Shown here piece after piece: positions 44,585 to 56,912 of a stretch of 64,000 bases of DNA. The notes under the pieces were generated by a model. The model ran no database searches. It saw nothing but the letters and a program-made list of their open reading frames with translations, and was not told where the DNA came from. Within the stretch, counting starts at the first letter, position 1; every line of letters begins with the position of its first letter. Made by a program: the position numbers and the translations under genes. Origin of the DNA: Cylindrodendrum hubeiense (Eukaryota; Ascomycota; Sordariomycetes; Hypocreales; Nectriaceae); NCBI GenBank assembly GCA_014621425.1, contig JAANBB010000157.1, forward strand, positions 16,099 to 80,098. The letters run 5' to 3'.

Positions 44585-45727
44585 CTAATCCTCCTCACTG
44601 ATCTCACTCTCGTCCCCATCCGGACTACCCTCCGGACTACCCTCCTGACTGTTCTCCAGGTCCTCAAACGCAATCTCCATCTCCTTTTCAAGATCATCTT
44701 CAAGATCCGCACCACCGGCGTCGTCATCCATGTCCTCGTCCATAGGCTCAGGCGCCGACTGGTGGACATGGTGGTTGACGGGGCTAGGTAGCTTAAAGTC
44801 CATGTCTGGTTCGTCATCTTCCTCGCCGTCGGCGTCGTCACCCTCGGACTCGCGCTGGTTCATGAAGTCGTCGAAACGACGGACCGACGGGAAGGCTGGG
44901 GAGAAGTTGGTCTGGTGGGCGGCGGCCCTGGGGTCGGCCCCGGGGTACTCAACCAGCAGACCACCGTCATCATCTTCATCCTCATCCTCGTCCTCGTCCA
45001 GCGAGCGGCGCTTGGGTTGAGACTCGGGCTGAGGCTTGGATGGTTCGGGGACGGGCAGCGACAGGGCGATGGACTTGGGAGGCTGCTTCTTCTCGGGCTT
45101 GCGCTTGACCTCCTTCTTCTGGACGGGGGGTTTGGCGCGAGGCTTGGGAGCCGGCTTTTCGGCGCCGCTGGCGGGTTTGCTGACGGGTTTGCTAGCAGGC
45201 TTGCTGACAGGTTTGTTGGCAGGTTTGCTGGCCTTGGGGGGTGGTGGTCGCGACGCGTTATCGATCTGAGGGTATTGACGGCGTAGGCTCTCCGTATCGG
45301 AGTTGTCCGGGAGGCTGGTCACGTTCATGTTGAAGGTGGAATCGACCTTATCCAGGACAAAGACCTGGCGTTCAGAATCGAAATAGAGGACATATTGGTT
45401 ATCGGTGGTATTTCTCGGGCCGCTGAAGGAGTATTTGCTGTTGTCGTCGGTGTATGTGAGGTCGTAGGAGGCAGTCTGGCCGGGTACGGAGGGCTTTAGG
45501 CGGGCCGAATTCGGGGCGGAGGATGAGGAGAGGGCGGGCTTGTGATTGTCTGCGGGAAAGAAGGTCAGCATGGATTGACGACGCGGTTTGGGAGGGCGTA
45601 AGAGAGGAGACGTACATCGAATACCGGTAAAGATATCGTTAGCATCCTTGCCCATAAGGAGGCCATCGCCAAGGACGACGGGGTATTTGCCCGTCTTGGT
45701 CGGGTCAATCAGGCCAGCCAATGCCAT
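44585..45727 (-). CDS. EAF-domain RNA polymerase II elongation factor
   Basis: Resembles ELL-associated factor (EAF), a stimulator of RNA polymerase II elongation. Exons on the minus strand are 45727-45616 and 45549-44585 (66-bp intron), giving 358 residues. The N-terminal EAF domain (about residues 10-130) includes GKYPVVLGDGLL, YNHKPALS, YDLTYTDDNSKYSFSGP and YVLYFDSERQVFVLDKVDST. A Lys/Pro repeat region follows (KPANKPVSKPASKPVSKPAS, about residues 150-185), then a very acidic C-terminal tail (DEDEDEDEDDD and later clusters, ending SEISEED). The start MALAGLIDP was chosen because the longer upstream frame is not protein-like. Confidence 0.85.
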   Translation of the reverse strand: MALAGLIDPTKTGKYPVVLGDGLLMGKDANDIFTGIRCTSPLLRPPKPRRQSMLTFFPADNHKPALSSSSAPNSARLKPSVPGQTASYDLTYTDDNSKYSFSGPRNTTDNQYVLYFDSERQVFVLDKVDSTFNMNVTSLPDNSDTESLRRQYPQIDNASRPPPPKASKPANKPVSKPASKPVSKPASGAEKPAPKPRAKPPVQKKEVKRKPEKKQPPKSIALSLPVPEPSKPQPESQPKRRSLDEDEDEDEDDDGGLLVEYPGADPRAAAHQTNFSPAFPSVRRFDDFMNQRESEGDDADGEEDDEPDMDFKLPSPVNHHVHQSAPEPMDEDMDDDAGGADLEDDLEKEMEIAFEDLENSQEGSPEGSPDGDESEISEED

Positions 45728-46947
45728 GGTGGCTGCGAGGGGGGACAGCAGGCGACGGTTGGGGTATCGGCTGAGTAGTATGGGAGCCCGCGATAGGCAA
45801 TATGAAGGAAGAAAGAAGGGAGCCCAGAAGCCTAATAGTCGGGTCGGTATGAATGGGAGGCGGCGATGATGAAGACGGAGACAATAGCTGACGCTGGCCG
45901 CAGCGGAACGACGGAACAAAGGCCCCTGGGGGACTCGGCGCAGGGGGCTTAGCGGGGCGGGGACAGCTGAGGTCCGGTCGCTAGAGCGGGACTCCAGGCA
46001 ATCCAGGCACTCCAAGCACTGATGCGAGCGCTAACCTTGTAACGGCGGCGCTAGAAGGCCGCTGGGAGGGGCTGGAAGTCAGTAGCCGGCTGGAGGCGGC
46101 TGGGGGTTGGATGGGGCGATCAACCTTGGTGGAAAGCTTGAGGTTACGCTTGGGTGTTTTGGCCTGGGTGTTTTGGCTTGGCCTTTGGTGGTGATGGATG
46201 TGAATGCAAGAGGCAAGTTTTTTTGGCGTCGGTGGTGTCTTTGTACTACGCAGCAGGGAAATGAGGAATACAGTGTGAAAGACTGAAAGGGGTTTCGGGG
46301 CTGTCCGTCGAGTCTGCTTACTTCGTTGTGAGGCAAATGCCATGCCAATCAGCGCGGCGTCTGCCCCGAGGCTTTGCATGGCGTGGTGTGGTGGGCGTCA
46401 AAGGCGGCCCCTGGTCATTTGAGTGGAAAGTGAACAAACAGTGACGAACGCAAACGTACGTCAGCACAAAATGTCGCAGTGATACGGACCAATGTACTTG
46501 CACCCTCAGCGAAAGGGTATTTCGGGACTTTTTTTTCTTCCTTTGTGGTTCAACAAATGGCGGCTGTAGTATTTCACGAGAGTCTCCTAGTTCGGGCGCG
46601 CCAGCTAAGTTGACTGTCATCAATGATGTAAGTCGGGAGAACATTACAGAATATATGGAAATCGCTATTAGCTGCCAGCAATCAATACGCACCTACTTCG
46701 TAGATATGCTCCTTTGGATAGATCCGTCCTATCTTGGTCGCGATGCTTTTACGGATACTTCGCACACGGGTTGGCCGAGACCTTGCCTCAGCCACAAACA
46801 AGCACGACCGCTTTACCCCAATTAGGATTTGTTGGTCGCTATATTGCACAAAGCGTTGACAACTCTATTCTTCGTAATCACCTTTCCTATTCACGTTTCA
46901 CTGTTCGTACCTCTTTGTAGCCGACGCCCACCATTATCTCGCCGGCG
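45728..46947. other. Divergent intergenic region
   Basis: About 1.2 kb between the EAF gene (-) and the 611-residue gene (+). It includes a GGTGTTTTGGC(C/T)TGG repeat near 46153-46185. No gene is recognised. Confidence 0.5.
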
Positions 46948-48783
46948 ATGGAGGATGCCATCCGTCCCAATGAGGAAGCCTTCAGGGCCATGTACGAAAG
47001 AGGATACCGAACGTGGTCCACCCTCTGCGAGACGGCGCCTGGCGACGTGCAACTTGTGACGAACTGCTTGTCACGCCTACAATCCGCGTTCCCAAGTCAC
47101 CCCTGCTTCCCCGCCAATCTTGCCCTGGATAACTCGTTCTCAAACGCAATCATCGTGAGGGGAGTCTCTACCTGGATAGGAGTGCAGGATCAACATCTCT
47201 CGGCGCTTCAAGACGAGGTCAGATTTAACGTGGCTTATAGCCAACCGGTGTCCGTTGTCTTGACGTCCAAGTCCCGACGGTCAGCAAAGGCCTTTCCGGA
47301 TTTATTTGGTCAAGAAGGAAATCATGTTCCTATTCTTATGCTGGCGTGGGCATACATCCTCTCTGCGCGGTGGGCTGAGCTCATTCCTGGGGCATGTGCA
47401 CCCCAGTACAACCATCCTCAAACTCAGCCAAACCTAGTTCATGTATCAGAAATGCGGGAAGATAATCAATCTCCCGTGATAGTTCATATTGGAAATGTTG
47501 AAGTTGACGCTGCTCGATGGTGGGCCGCAGTTTTATCAGTAAAAGGTGGATGGCAAGCAACAATTCACAACGCAGCCGGGGATCTGCTTCACTCGCCCTG
47601 GTCTACAACACTCAAGTCGGAACGGCCTCTTGTCATTTTATCAAATCCGAAGTTACCGGACAGTGCGACCCAGAATTCCTCAGCTTCGTTTAACACGGCC
47701 CTCCGCTACTTGTCAGAATACTGCAACCTTCACGGTGTTACAGACCAAAGCCAAACAGCTCTTGCAACGGCCCTGTTCATCCCAACAGCAAGGTTGGAAT
47801 TCAGACACATGAACTTGGCCGTTCCTAAACTGCCAAATAACCCAACTCACCACTGTGGAAGAAATCCGCCATCCTCAACACCATTCGGAGACCTTCGCCA
47901 GTTGGACCGACTCCTGACGTTGAGCTGCAATGTAACAAGCATCAAAGCCCTTCTCGGCAGTGTCTTCTTCGAGTCTGACGTTACCAGTAACATATGTGGT
48001 GCTTGGTTACAAGGCTCATTCGCGGTTTTGGACGAGCTCAAGAGTTCCCACGTCCTATTGCGGGCGTTGATAAATCGGAATACAGACCTGGGCTTCCTAT
48101 GGATTGGTGCGTTCATGACTGGAACACATGCCAGGTGCCTCCAAGCAGCTCGAGCAGCTTGGTGGAAAGCCGATCTTAACGCCGCTGCTTGGACTGGCAC
48201 CTTTTTATCATTTATCCAAGAACCCGTACCCAAGATTCCCTGTGATGCAAGAGAGATATCTCGTGCCGATGAATGTCGACTTCTATTCTTGTCTCATGGC
48301 ATCAACTACACAACTCCACCACTCTTTCCATTTGCCCCATTTGGCTCCACTGCAATCGAAGACACCACCCTTGACGTCCGCCAACATACTAGATGCGGGA
48401 AATCTCACAGTCTCAAATACGGGGGCTTCAGGTGGGATTGTGAGGGTGGGGAGAAGGTGGAGCAAGTCAATACGACAGCAATCACTATGAGTCCAAAGGA
48501 GGAGCAACTATCGAAGTGGGATGATAAGATTGTTGTCAGTTACGATAAACTCGACCTCGAAGATGATGCGTCGGCGGTAGTAACTCTAAATATATTCACC
48601 TGGCTCCGTGGGCAAGATGGATTTCCTGTTGCAGAGAGGGCAATTCGCGAGCACGAGTGGATCGACAACCTAGACTCCGATGACGATGGTGATCCCAACT
48701 GTGGAGATGTCCGTTCCACAGTTGGTGGGAACCTTCATGGATGGCTGAGAAGGATCTCGACTCAACGGTCACTCTCCATTTAA
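46948..48783 (+). CDS. Conserved-looking hypothetical protein, 611 residues
   Basis: Not assigned to a known domain. Single uninterrupted frame from ATG 46948 (GGCGATGGAG) to TAA 48783. The protein is predicted soluble and globular, with no signal peptide. A segment near residue 130 (VPILMLAWAYILSARWAEL) is hydrophobic and probably a buried helix. Several conserved-type features suggest a real fold: WIGVQDQHLSAL, VDAARWWAAVL, RSLKY-type basic turns, LWIGAFMTGTHARCL, and an acidic stretch NLDSDDDGD near the C-terminus. A Cys/His cluster lies in the C-terminal third (HTRCGKSH). No neighbour suggests a function. Confidence 0.65.
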   Translation: MEDAIRPNEEAFRAMYERGYRTWSTLCETAPGDVQLVTNCLSRLQSAFPSHPCFPANLALDNSFSNAIIVRGVSTWIGVQDQHLSALQDEVRFNVAYSQPVSVVLTSKSRRSAKAFPDLFGQEGNHVPILMLAWAYILSARWAELIPGACAPQYNHPQTQPNLVHVSEMREDNQSPVIVHIGNVEVDAARWWAAVLSVKGGWQATIHNAAGDLLHSPWSTTLKSERPLVILSNPKLPDSATQNSSASFNTALRYLSEYCNLHGVTDQSQTALATALFIPTARLEFRHMNLAVPKLPNNPTHHCGRNPPSSTPFGDLRQLDRLLTLSCNVTSIKALLGSVFFESDVTSNICGAWLQGSFAVLDELKSSHVLLRALINRNTDLGFLWIGAFMTGTHARCLQAARAAWWKADLNAAAWTGTFLSFIQEPVPKIPCDAREISRADECRLLFLSHGINYTTPPLFPFAPFGSTAIEDTTLDVRQHTRCGKSHSLKYGGFRWDCEGGEKVEQVNTTAITMSPKEEQLSKWDDKIVVSYDKLDLEDDASAVVTLNIFTWLRGQDGFPVAERAIREHEWIDNLDSDDDGDPNCGDVRSTVGGNLHGWLRRISTQRSLSI

Positions 48784-51700
48784 GGCCGTAATGATCTATC
48801 GATTTCCCGAGATTAAAATAGTACCTAAGTTATGACAGGCAGCGAGACATGAAGGGCGTATTAGGACTTGTTTCTTTGGATGTTTTTGCCAAGAATCTAA
48901 GTTACCTAGATCCAGTACATATGATAGTATCGTGAGTCCACGTACTTGATCCATATGGATTGAAATAGCTTGGTAAATCCGAACAACGCCACATGAACAC
49001 CAACCCAACCAACGATCTTCTCAATGTCCCCGAATGTAGCGCAAATCAGGCAGTTGCGGCAAAATTGTGGGACTATTTGTTCCTACCAACACGATCGAAA
49101 GTTCTCATTCTGTTTCTGTCTCTGGTTCTCTCTTTCGACCCTCATCTTCGAAACGTCATTATCCGAAGAGCCGTCTCCTTACGAGCACCAGCATTAGTAA
49201 CCCATGAAAGTCTCGCCTGTTCCGGAACCCTCAGGTCAGCAGGGCGATGCCCCCCTCCCTCAAGAACTCATAAAATACCAGTCATATTGCACTCATACGC
49301 GTCATTTAGGAATGGCTCCTGACATATGGTGGGTAAATGGACAAAGATTGCCCCAATGTCCATAGCCGTAAGGTCAGCCATATCGACTGAACAGATTCCC
49401 TGCAGCTCCTTCGCAACCAGCTAACCGTTGATCGCAGCCCTGATATGGACTCCCAATCGCTCAAGTTGTCTGGGTCAACCGGTGCGCTATTCAATATACA
49501 ACTATCAACCTATAGATATACGCTTGTCGCCAAAGGCGTAATGGCAGGATACTGTGTTAGCCAATGGCATGAAAACCTAGTATACAATCGGCTCCAGCCT
49601 CTCTGACAAAATCACATTCTGTGTGTGTTGGCACGAAATACTTAATCTTACTAGACTATTTTAGAGGTAGAGTATTGGAACATGTTTATTTCTTAGCTGG
49701 GCTTTGCTTTACTATCCCCAGTGCGTCGACCAAATCAAAGAAAAGTGGAAATTTGACGATTTTTGGCCTGAATGGCAGGTTTCCTTGGTATAAGAGGATC
49801 CAGGGCCCTGTAAATAACTCGTAGATAAGCAAAAATAAAGCACTTCATAACTATTCTAGTCCTATATGTTATTCTTTTCATTTTTAGTCCAAGTGACATG
49901 GTGAGGAATGTTCAAGTTTTAGGTTGACGTATGTTCCAGGGTAGCTCGCCCTCCCACCCACCACAACGCCAACGACTCTTGACATGGATTGCCACATCTT
50001 AGGGCTTGTCTGATCACTGAGCAGCATGATAATACATCATAGAATATCACAGACACTGTCTATAATATCCCAAGCATCCCGTATCATCTCCCTATCACCA
50101 AAATCACTTTCCCTTACCAAGTGCCTGATCTCGACTAATTCCTCACTCTCACCTGCTACAACTCTGGCTGTTCCGCCGTGACACCACACTGATCTCCCTG
50201 CAGGTTCCCGGCCAGCATATATCTCAGGTCGTAGATGGCCAAACGTCAATGGACCGGGTCATCATCCCGGTTCGTCCGCTTCAATGATGTCAGACATAGT
50301 GCCTTGGATGAATATAGAATGTCTATCTTTCATTACAAAAAATGTGATATTGTCGGGCTGGAGGGATGCACCGAAATCCTGAGCCGTTCAGGTCGAGGGA
50401 TGAAATATTGGGGATGGTGGAAAGACAAAGGTTCAGCACACTCTTCACAGCAAGGATATTATATCACCGTCAGTAGTGAGCGATGGTGACACCGTGAAGC
50501 CGGAGTGCTCAGAACCGAGTGTTGATAGCGACTCAAATGATTTTGTCCCGAGACGCTGGATCAACCTTGACACAGCAACCTTGTACTTTCCTTGATGAAT
50601 CCTTGCGGAATGCTACAGACTCAGCTTGACTGTCTTGGAAGGGTCTCGACGAACACCCCACCCGATATTTTGGCCAAAATGTGAGACCGGGCTGCTGACT
50701 CGGTGTCACCATGACCCCGCTGACATAGACAACGTCGCAGAATGATTCAGATCGTTATTATGGGCCGGTGGGTGCCGTGATTCAGTGCAGAAAAGCATTC
50801 CTGGCACCCATGCCGTTTATCAGAATCTCGCTTCAGCCAATTTAGAGGAGCTATATAGTTTTAGGCTACGGGAAGCGAGGATACCACATGAGCAGGTGGA
50901 TCCGCGCCGATCTACGGAGCCCTTTGTATGTGTTCCGTTGGCTGAGCGCCAGGGCGCGGAATTACACGTCATGACACAGGACAGCTTACAAACAGACCAG
51001 CGCCGGCAAGTTAGATTTCCGAGATCGCGTCGGTGATGATCCTGGATAGTCTCGTGTCCCCGGCCTGACCTATGTGTTGGGTGGGACGGTGTTAGACGAG
51101 GGTCTAAATGGCAAGCAGGTCTAAACAACCAGGGAGTTCCCGGGGAAGTTTCTAGCTTCCAACAAAGCTTCTCGCGCACAATGTCAATACAATACGTACC
51201 TTGGAGAGGGAGCCCTAGGCAACAACTTCCGAATTCCAAAGCCGGTTCTTCCCAAACACAGCCCAAACACAGCCCGTGTGTGGGGACGGGCACAGGAACA
51301 GAGACACTCACTCCCCCGCCCGTCTCGTCTTGCCAAGGCTGACGTTCTGCGAAGGACGGTGCTAGAGAGCGTCTTGTTCAATGGCTCTCATTCGGAATTT
51401 ACCACAGGAATATTTATTAAAATCCAAATACTCTGCTGTGGGCAGTCATATATCATGTTATGGCATCATGGGCACCTCTTTGGTCAGATTTTGTTTTACG
51501 ACGTCATCCGCATCTGGATCTGAGCGACCCGACAGCTTGGACGTACTGTCGATCGAAATCCGCACTCGGCCTTATGCACACACACATTGGGCAGGCAAAG
51601 CCACCCTTTTTTATTTTTCCGCTGTGTCTCAAGGAGGAAAATAAGTCAAGGCCGGCGAAAAGGGTAAAGACGCACAAGAACAAGCAAAAAGTCATCGATC

Positions 51701-52708
51701 GGGGTCCGATTTTGCGAGGGCGCGGGGATGAGAAAACGCTCCGTGCTCCGTCTCCAATGTCGCGGATCCGAGCGTTGATCAACGAGCGGGGGACGGGACG
51801 ATGGAGATGGAGACGAACCCGCAAAAAGCATGGACGGCGTGGACGGCGTGGACGGAGAAAAGACGAGGAGTGTTGTTGCCTCGCCGGCTGAGGGGGATTG
51901 CGTGTCTGATGCGTGTGCTGTGTGACTGTGTCATGGCCGGAAATGCTCATAGGCCTCGCTGTGTCTGTCGACCCGAAATGTCTTACCAGGGGAGAGCCGT
52001 TTGGGATCGTCGGCTTGGCGACGCGACGGGTGTGATGGTAAGATGACGGGGCAGAAACACGCAACCAACGTTTGCTAGCAGTTTGCGATATGCACAGTCC
52101 GGACGCGGTATCCGTCAAGGCGTTCCTCCGGAACTGCTTGGCCATGTTGGCTCTGGGATGTTGGCTCTGGGATGTTGGCTCTGGGGAACGGTGGTGATGC
52201 AGCCAGATGCGGCAATACGTGGATGCCGTGTAAGCGAAATGCCCTCCTCTCGGCCCAGACCGTGAGTCCTTGACCGAGTGGTCTGAGTCGTCAATGGCGC
52301 AGGGCTAGCATCTTAGCTCCCGGATAGGGAGGGAGAATATGTCCGCAAGTGTGCCAATGGGAGCGAGAGAGGGCGCCTCATGGATGAGATGGCGTCGAGA
52401 TGGGATGGATGGTGGCGGCCAGCGGGCGTGCCGCTAGGAGAGCGGCAGTTGTCACTCTGGGCTTGGTGTTGGTTGGTTGGGACCATAGCTTGCGCGTGGT
52501 GAGCTGAAAGAATCAAAAGAGATAGACCAAATGTAAACAAAGCGAACTAACGAGTAGGGATTTCCTATGCTCGGCTTGCTGCTTGGATGTGCCATGTGCT
52601 TCGTGCTTCGCTGGACATACATACTACATACACACGACACACATACTGCATGTAGTACAGGTCATGTACGCACGCAGACGTGTGCCGTGTGTAACGTGTT
52701 TGTGCGTT

Positions 52709-52743
52709 TTTGGCGTGTTTGGCGTGTTTGGCGTGTTTGGCGT
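52709..52743. repeat. 9-bp tandem repeat (GCGTGTTTG)
   Basis: Three perfect GCGTGTTTG units and flanking partial units in a G/T-rich strand. Confidence 0.85.
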
Positions 52744-55700
52744 CCTGAGTCAAATCCCGAGTCCCTCGTCTTCCGCTTCGGGTTCCCGGGGTGAGACCTG
52801 GCTGAACCCTATCACCCTCCCTCACGTTTCCCTGGGCAGATGCGGCCCAGTGCTGTTTGTCCTGCGCAGTGCGTCCTGCGCCGTGCCCTGCGCGCAGGAT
52901 TGTGTTGTCATTCTTGCTCTGCACCTGCATATCATTTGCATTCGTCGGTAGCGCCAACACCAATGAACGGGGACCAGCCTCGGACAGGAATAGCACGGTA
53001 CTGTACATGGGGGAATGCGGGAACGAGCGTTGGGCGACGGGGGAGATGAATCGATACAACGTCCGCTGCATATGCTTCCTGATGTCGTCGAGTTTAATGA
53101 GAGGGTTGAGAAAGCATTTCAGACCACACCCAGGTGACGTGCTCTCGAACCATCGAAGCCCTCCCGGACGTGATATCTTCATGGGCACGGATCCTCGCTG
53201 GTGATGCATCACAACGGCACTTGTCGTCGTCGGTCCACGGGTGTAAGCGACCCGATCGCATCGTCCGCCTCCCGCCATGCGCTACCGCTACCGCTTCCCC
53301 AGCGTGTTTCTTGGCTTGACCGGGGGAATCATGAAGCCATTGTTACATAAACACACAATGGCCATGTTCAAACCCCCACATGCCCGGAATCCATGTCCGA
53401 AATCCATGCCCGGAATCCCTCGAGAATCTGACTTGTGATGGGCTTCTCCAAATGCCCGAGTCTTTCTCGTCGGCCAGCAACCGCGACGGACCCGGCCGCG
53501 AACACCCCTCCAAAATGGGCAATCAGCGGGTCACGCTCGCCGAGACAAGGAGGCTGCTGCCCCGTATAGTGCAGAGGGCTCAACCGTGCTTGCGGAATAT
53601 GCACTGTACTTTACGGACACATAGGTAGGTAGGCAGCACATCCTGGCACATCCTGGCCCGGTTTATTAAAGGGTCCAAGTGGGATGGAAAAGCAAAAAAC
53701 CGGCGGGACGGTACAGCACTGAGCAGACCGCATAGCGCCCGGCGGAGTCGCGGGTCGCCGGGAGAGGGGCGTGAGGAAGGGATCATCGCATGTTCATCTC
53801 GTTGAGCCGGCGCGCTCCCAGCTAGACTCCAGAGCTAGAACTAGAGCTCGCCTCTCTGCAACGAAAAAGGGCAGCCGTTCCATCACCTCAATTCCGTTCA
53901 GGGTTGACGGCCCACGGGAGACCATCTTGGGTGGGATTGGCGGTTGATGATACGTGAAGGGGTATGGTGTCTCGTTCGAGTATCGCATCTCGAGTGCATT
54001 CCTCCCCCGCATTATTTCCTCTTTGATTTCGTTCTCGCTGTGAAAAAAAGAAAAAAGAAAAGAGAAGCGAATCTTTGTCGTCGGGTCGGGTATATCGCGT
54101 AGCTTACTTGCCTCAGTTACCTAGCCGCAGTAGTCATGGATGGTGGGTCGCTCGGGCGGAAGAGGGCGAGGCGAATGTGTCGTACGACTGTCAGAGGAGA
54201 GAACCGGTTGGTGCTAATTCAGGTACAGTGACCAAAGACAGGACGAGGCTGGGGCAGCCAATGCGATTGTCAGGTTTGCGCCCATTTGCGCAGTTCTCAC
54301 CTAGGCAAGTTTGTACAGTACATTCGGAGACGGGAACTGTGATAAGGTAATCTGGAACTGGATCACAAACGACGGCGATGGTGGCTCAACAAGGTTAGAC
54401 ATCGATGGCGGCGGGCGCGGGATGTGATAGGAGGTCCCGAGAAAAGATCGACATTACCGCGGTGCATTGGGGATGGAGCCTAGATCGACCGTCTCTCTTC
54501 AAGACGCGCCGCCGAGATTTGTGTGATGTGCACTGACAGAATGCGCCGCTGTGAATGGACGGCCGGACGACGTTGAAATCGATGCCAGGGGAACGGAGAT
54601 GCTCACATGGCACAGGCCGGGGATTTGTTTACTTGGCTGCCCAGCGTGCCTTGCATGTGTGCTGGATCGGATGCACACCTTTCCATGGCTGTGATGCTGT
54701 CACGAAGGCGGTGGCCAGTTGTTCTCCCGGGCTAGCCTCGTGAAGGCATTACATCGGATGAGCCCATTGATGATGAGCGCATTGAACATTAGGCATGGCT
54801 TTGCGAAGACTAAGAAAAAAGCAATCACACAATGGAAAGGGAGAGGAGAAAAAGAAAAACAACCGCAGCAGCCCACAACACTGCGAGCCAAAAAAGAAAG
54901 GAAAAATCAACCATCGTCACCGTCCGCTCGAATCACAATGGAGCACGCCCCCTCCGGCTCTCAATGGATTCCCGAGATTCCCCAATCAGCTATCTCGGCA
55001 GTCCCCTCTGTGGCTCTGGTTTTGAGGCGCGCCTGACCGTCCGCCTGGGCCTGCTCCCGTCCGTGGGAAGTCGGACCATGTGAAGGAATGGAATGGATCG
55101 AGAATTTCATCGAGCCAAGGGATAGACGGGCACACACGCCGTTACCCTTGGCTTCGTGGTCCATACCTAGAGAGGTATGCAGTAATAAATTAATTGCTTC
55201 GTGCGTGAGATCTGGCGGAGGGCCGGGGCTGTTTACCTGAGCCAGTTATTGCAGCAATATCAGGTGGGCAATATAGAGGGTTCTTTGTTCGACAACCGCA
55301 GCCCCGGAAGCGGTCATGGCCGCTATCTGCAGGTCGACCAACCGTACTCCGTATATTATGTACAGTACCAGGTATGCAAATGCAGAGTAGCATCGTGTCT
55401 GTTGGAGAAGTCACCTGCCCCATTCACATTTGCTACGAGGCATAGGGCGGTTGAAAGGTTGCAGAGCCCAACGCCGCAGCGGACGCCTGGTCTTGCAGTC
55501 CTTTCATAAAGACCCGAAGGCTGACCCAGCAGAAAACGTGGAGTCTCTCTCCCGCCTCCTCCCTTGAGCCGCTACGTATGCTACTATGTTGTTTACTAGC
55601 ACGCCTCGAGCCCGGCCGTCCTACTATGCACCCCCTTGTTAAGCCCTTGTAGGGCCCTTGTGAAGCCCTGGTAAAGTGCCGGCCCACCCCGGCGGCCGTG

Positions 55701-56104
55701 ACCTGATTGATTGATTGCTTCTGCCAGGCCTTCCCTGCTTCTGCTGCGATGCCGATTGTCAGGCCAGGGCCCGTAGTTGGCAGCCAGTAGCGCCCGATGC
55801 CAACTAGTTTACCAGGCTCCTGGTCCGACGGGGCAGCGAAGCAGTCGAGCGTCGAGCACACGGAGGGAAAAAGCACAGAGGGCCTGCTGCGCTCGAGTAC
55901 GTAGCATGACCCCATCCACACACCCGCTTGGCGGCGACGTGCTGCACCGCCGGGCCTCTGGAGGTCCGCTCGATGCCCACACCGCGGGTGGGCGAGGGTA
56001 CTCGGGGCATACCTGGCGCATGATGCTGGACGCAGCGTGTCCGGTGCGGCGGGCGAGGGCGTCAGGGTGGTACTCTGTAGGTAATTTCTCGTGTGAAAGG
56101 CGAG

Positions 56105-56129
56105 CCATCCATCCATCCATCCATCCATA
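56105..56129. repeat. (ATCC)n microsatellite
   Basis: Five to six consecutive ATCC units. Confidence 0.9.
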
Positions 56130-56912
56130 ATTATTAAGGAAACCAGCATCCCAGCCCGGTCGTCTCGCGTCCCGCCTTGTCACCTTGTGGCCTCGGCATC
56201 CCGGTTTGCCAACGTCCAGCTTCGACTCCATTTCGCTTTCCCGCCCTGGCTCCTGTTGCTCTCCGTCTGGCCCTGGCTCACTTTCGCGCTCACTCTCACG
56301 CTCACGCTCCCGGCTCAGGGCTCACAGATCACTGATCACACATCACGCATCACGGCTGACTTCGGATCCATTCCTTCGTTTCCTCGCCTTTGCCGCTTCT
56401 GTCCCTGCTTCCCTCCCTCCTCCTCTCCCTCCCTCGCAACAGGCTCAGCGCTCCCCAACATCCATCGGACGTTCCAAGTCCGTCCCAGTACCCGTCTGCG
56501 GCTGTGGCCTTGTGTCTCTCTTGCGGTGTCTCGCTTTCGTCCTCTCAGACCGGACTGGGGTTTCAGACGCATTCCCTCTTCCCTCCGTCTCCCTCCCGTG
56601 CTATTTGCACTCGTTTGCTTGCGCCCCAAAGCACAAAGCACAAAGTACCACACCTGCCGAGTCGCCGAGTCGTCGCCGTCTCAACTCGCTGAAAACGCCC
56701 AGACTTTTATCACCCCACGCTTCCCGACACGGCCTACCGACAAGTTTGCACCCTCACCCTACGGCGCCATTCGCCATTAGACTCGCCGATCATCTTCTGA
56801 CCTCCTGCAAACAACAATCCCTACCGGCCACGGCCTCCTTTCCATTTGAGGATGCTTTGAGAAGGAGTTGCGCGCCCTTCTACATCTCGTCATCCCCACC
56901 CTCTCCTCCGCC

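Larger units (their letters stand above)
48784..56912. other. Long gene-free region (8.1 kb)
   Basis: No coding region is supported. Open frames of up to 238 codons at 52565-53278, 55433-56149 and 55809-56231 (all minus) are low-complexity or overlap frames on the other strand, with no recognisable similarity. Short tandem repeats are present (52709-52743 and 56105-56129). The last 700 bases are pyrimidine-rich and form the leader of the RBR gene. Confidence 0.5.

Noticed and set aside
52265..52300. tRNA-like A-box sequence (GACCGAGTGGTCTGAGTCG)
   Set aside because: Resembles the start of Leu/Ser tRNAs, but no matching acceptor stem, anticodon loop or GGTTCGA-type B box follows.
52565..53278. 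237-codon minus-strand open frame
   Set aside because: Crosses the GCGTGTTTG repeat (giving a KHAKHAKHA-like stretch) and has no domain or plausible splice structure.
55433..56231. Overlapping minus-strand open frames
   Set aside because: GC-rich region open in several frames at once, encoding low-complexity sequence.
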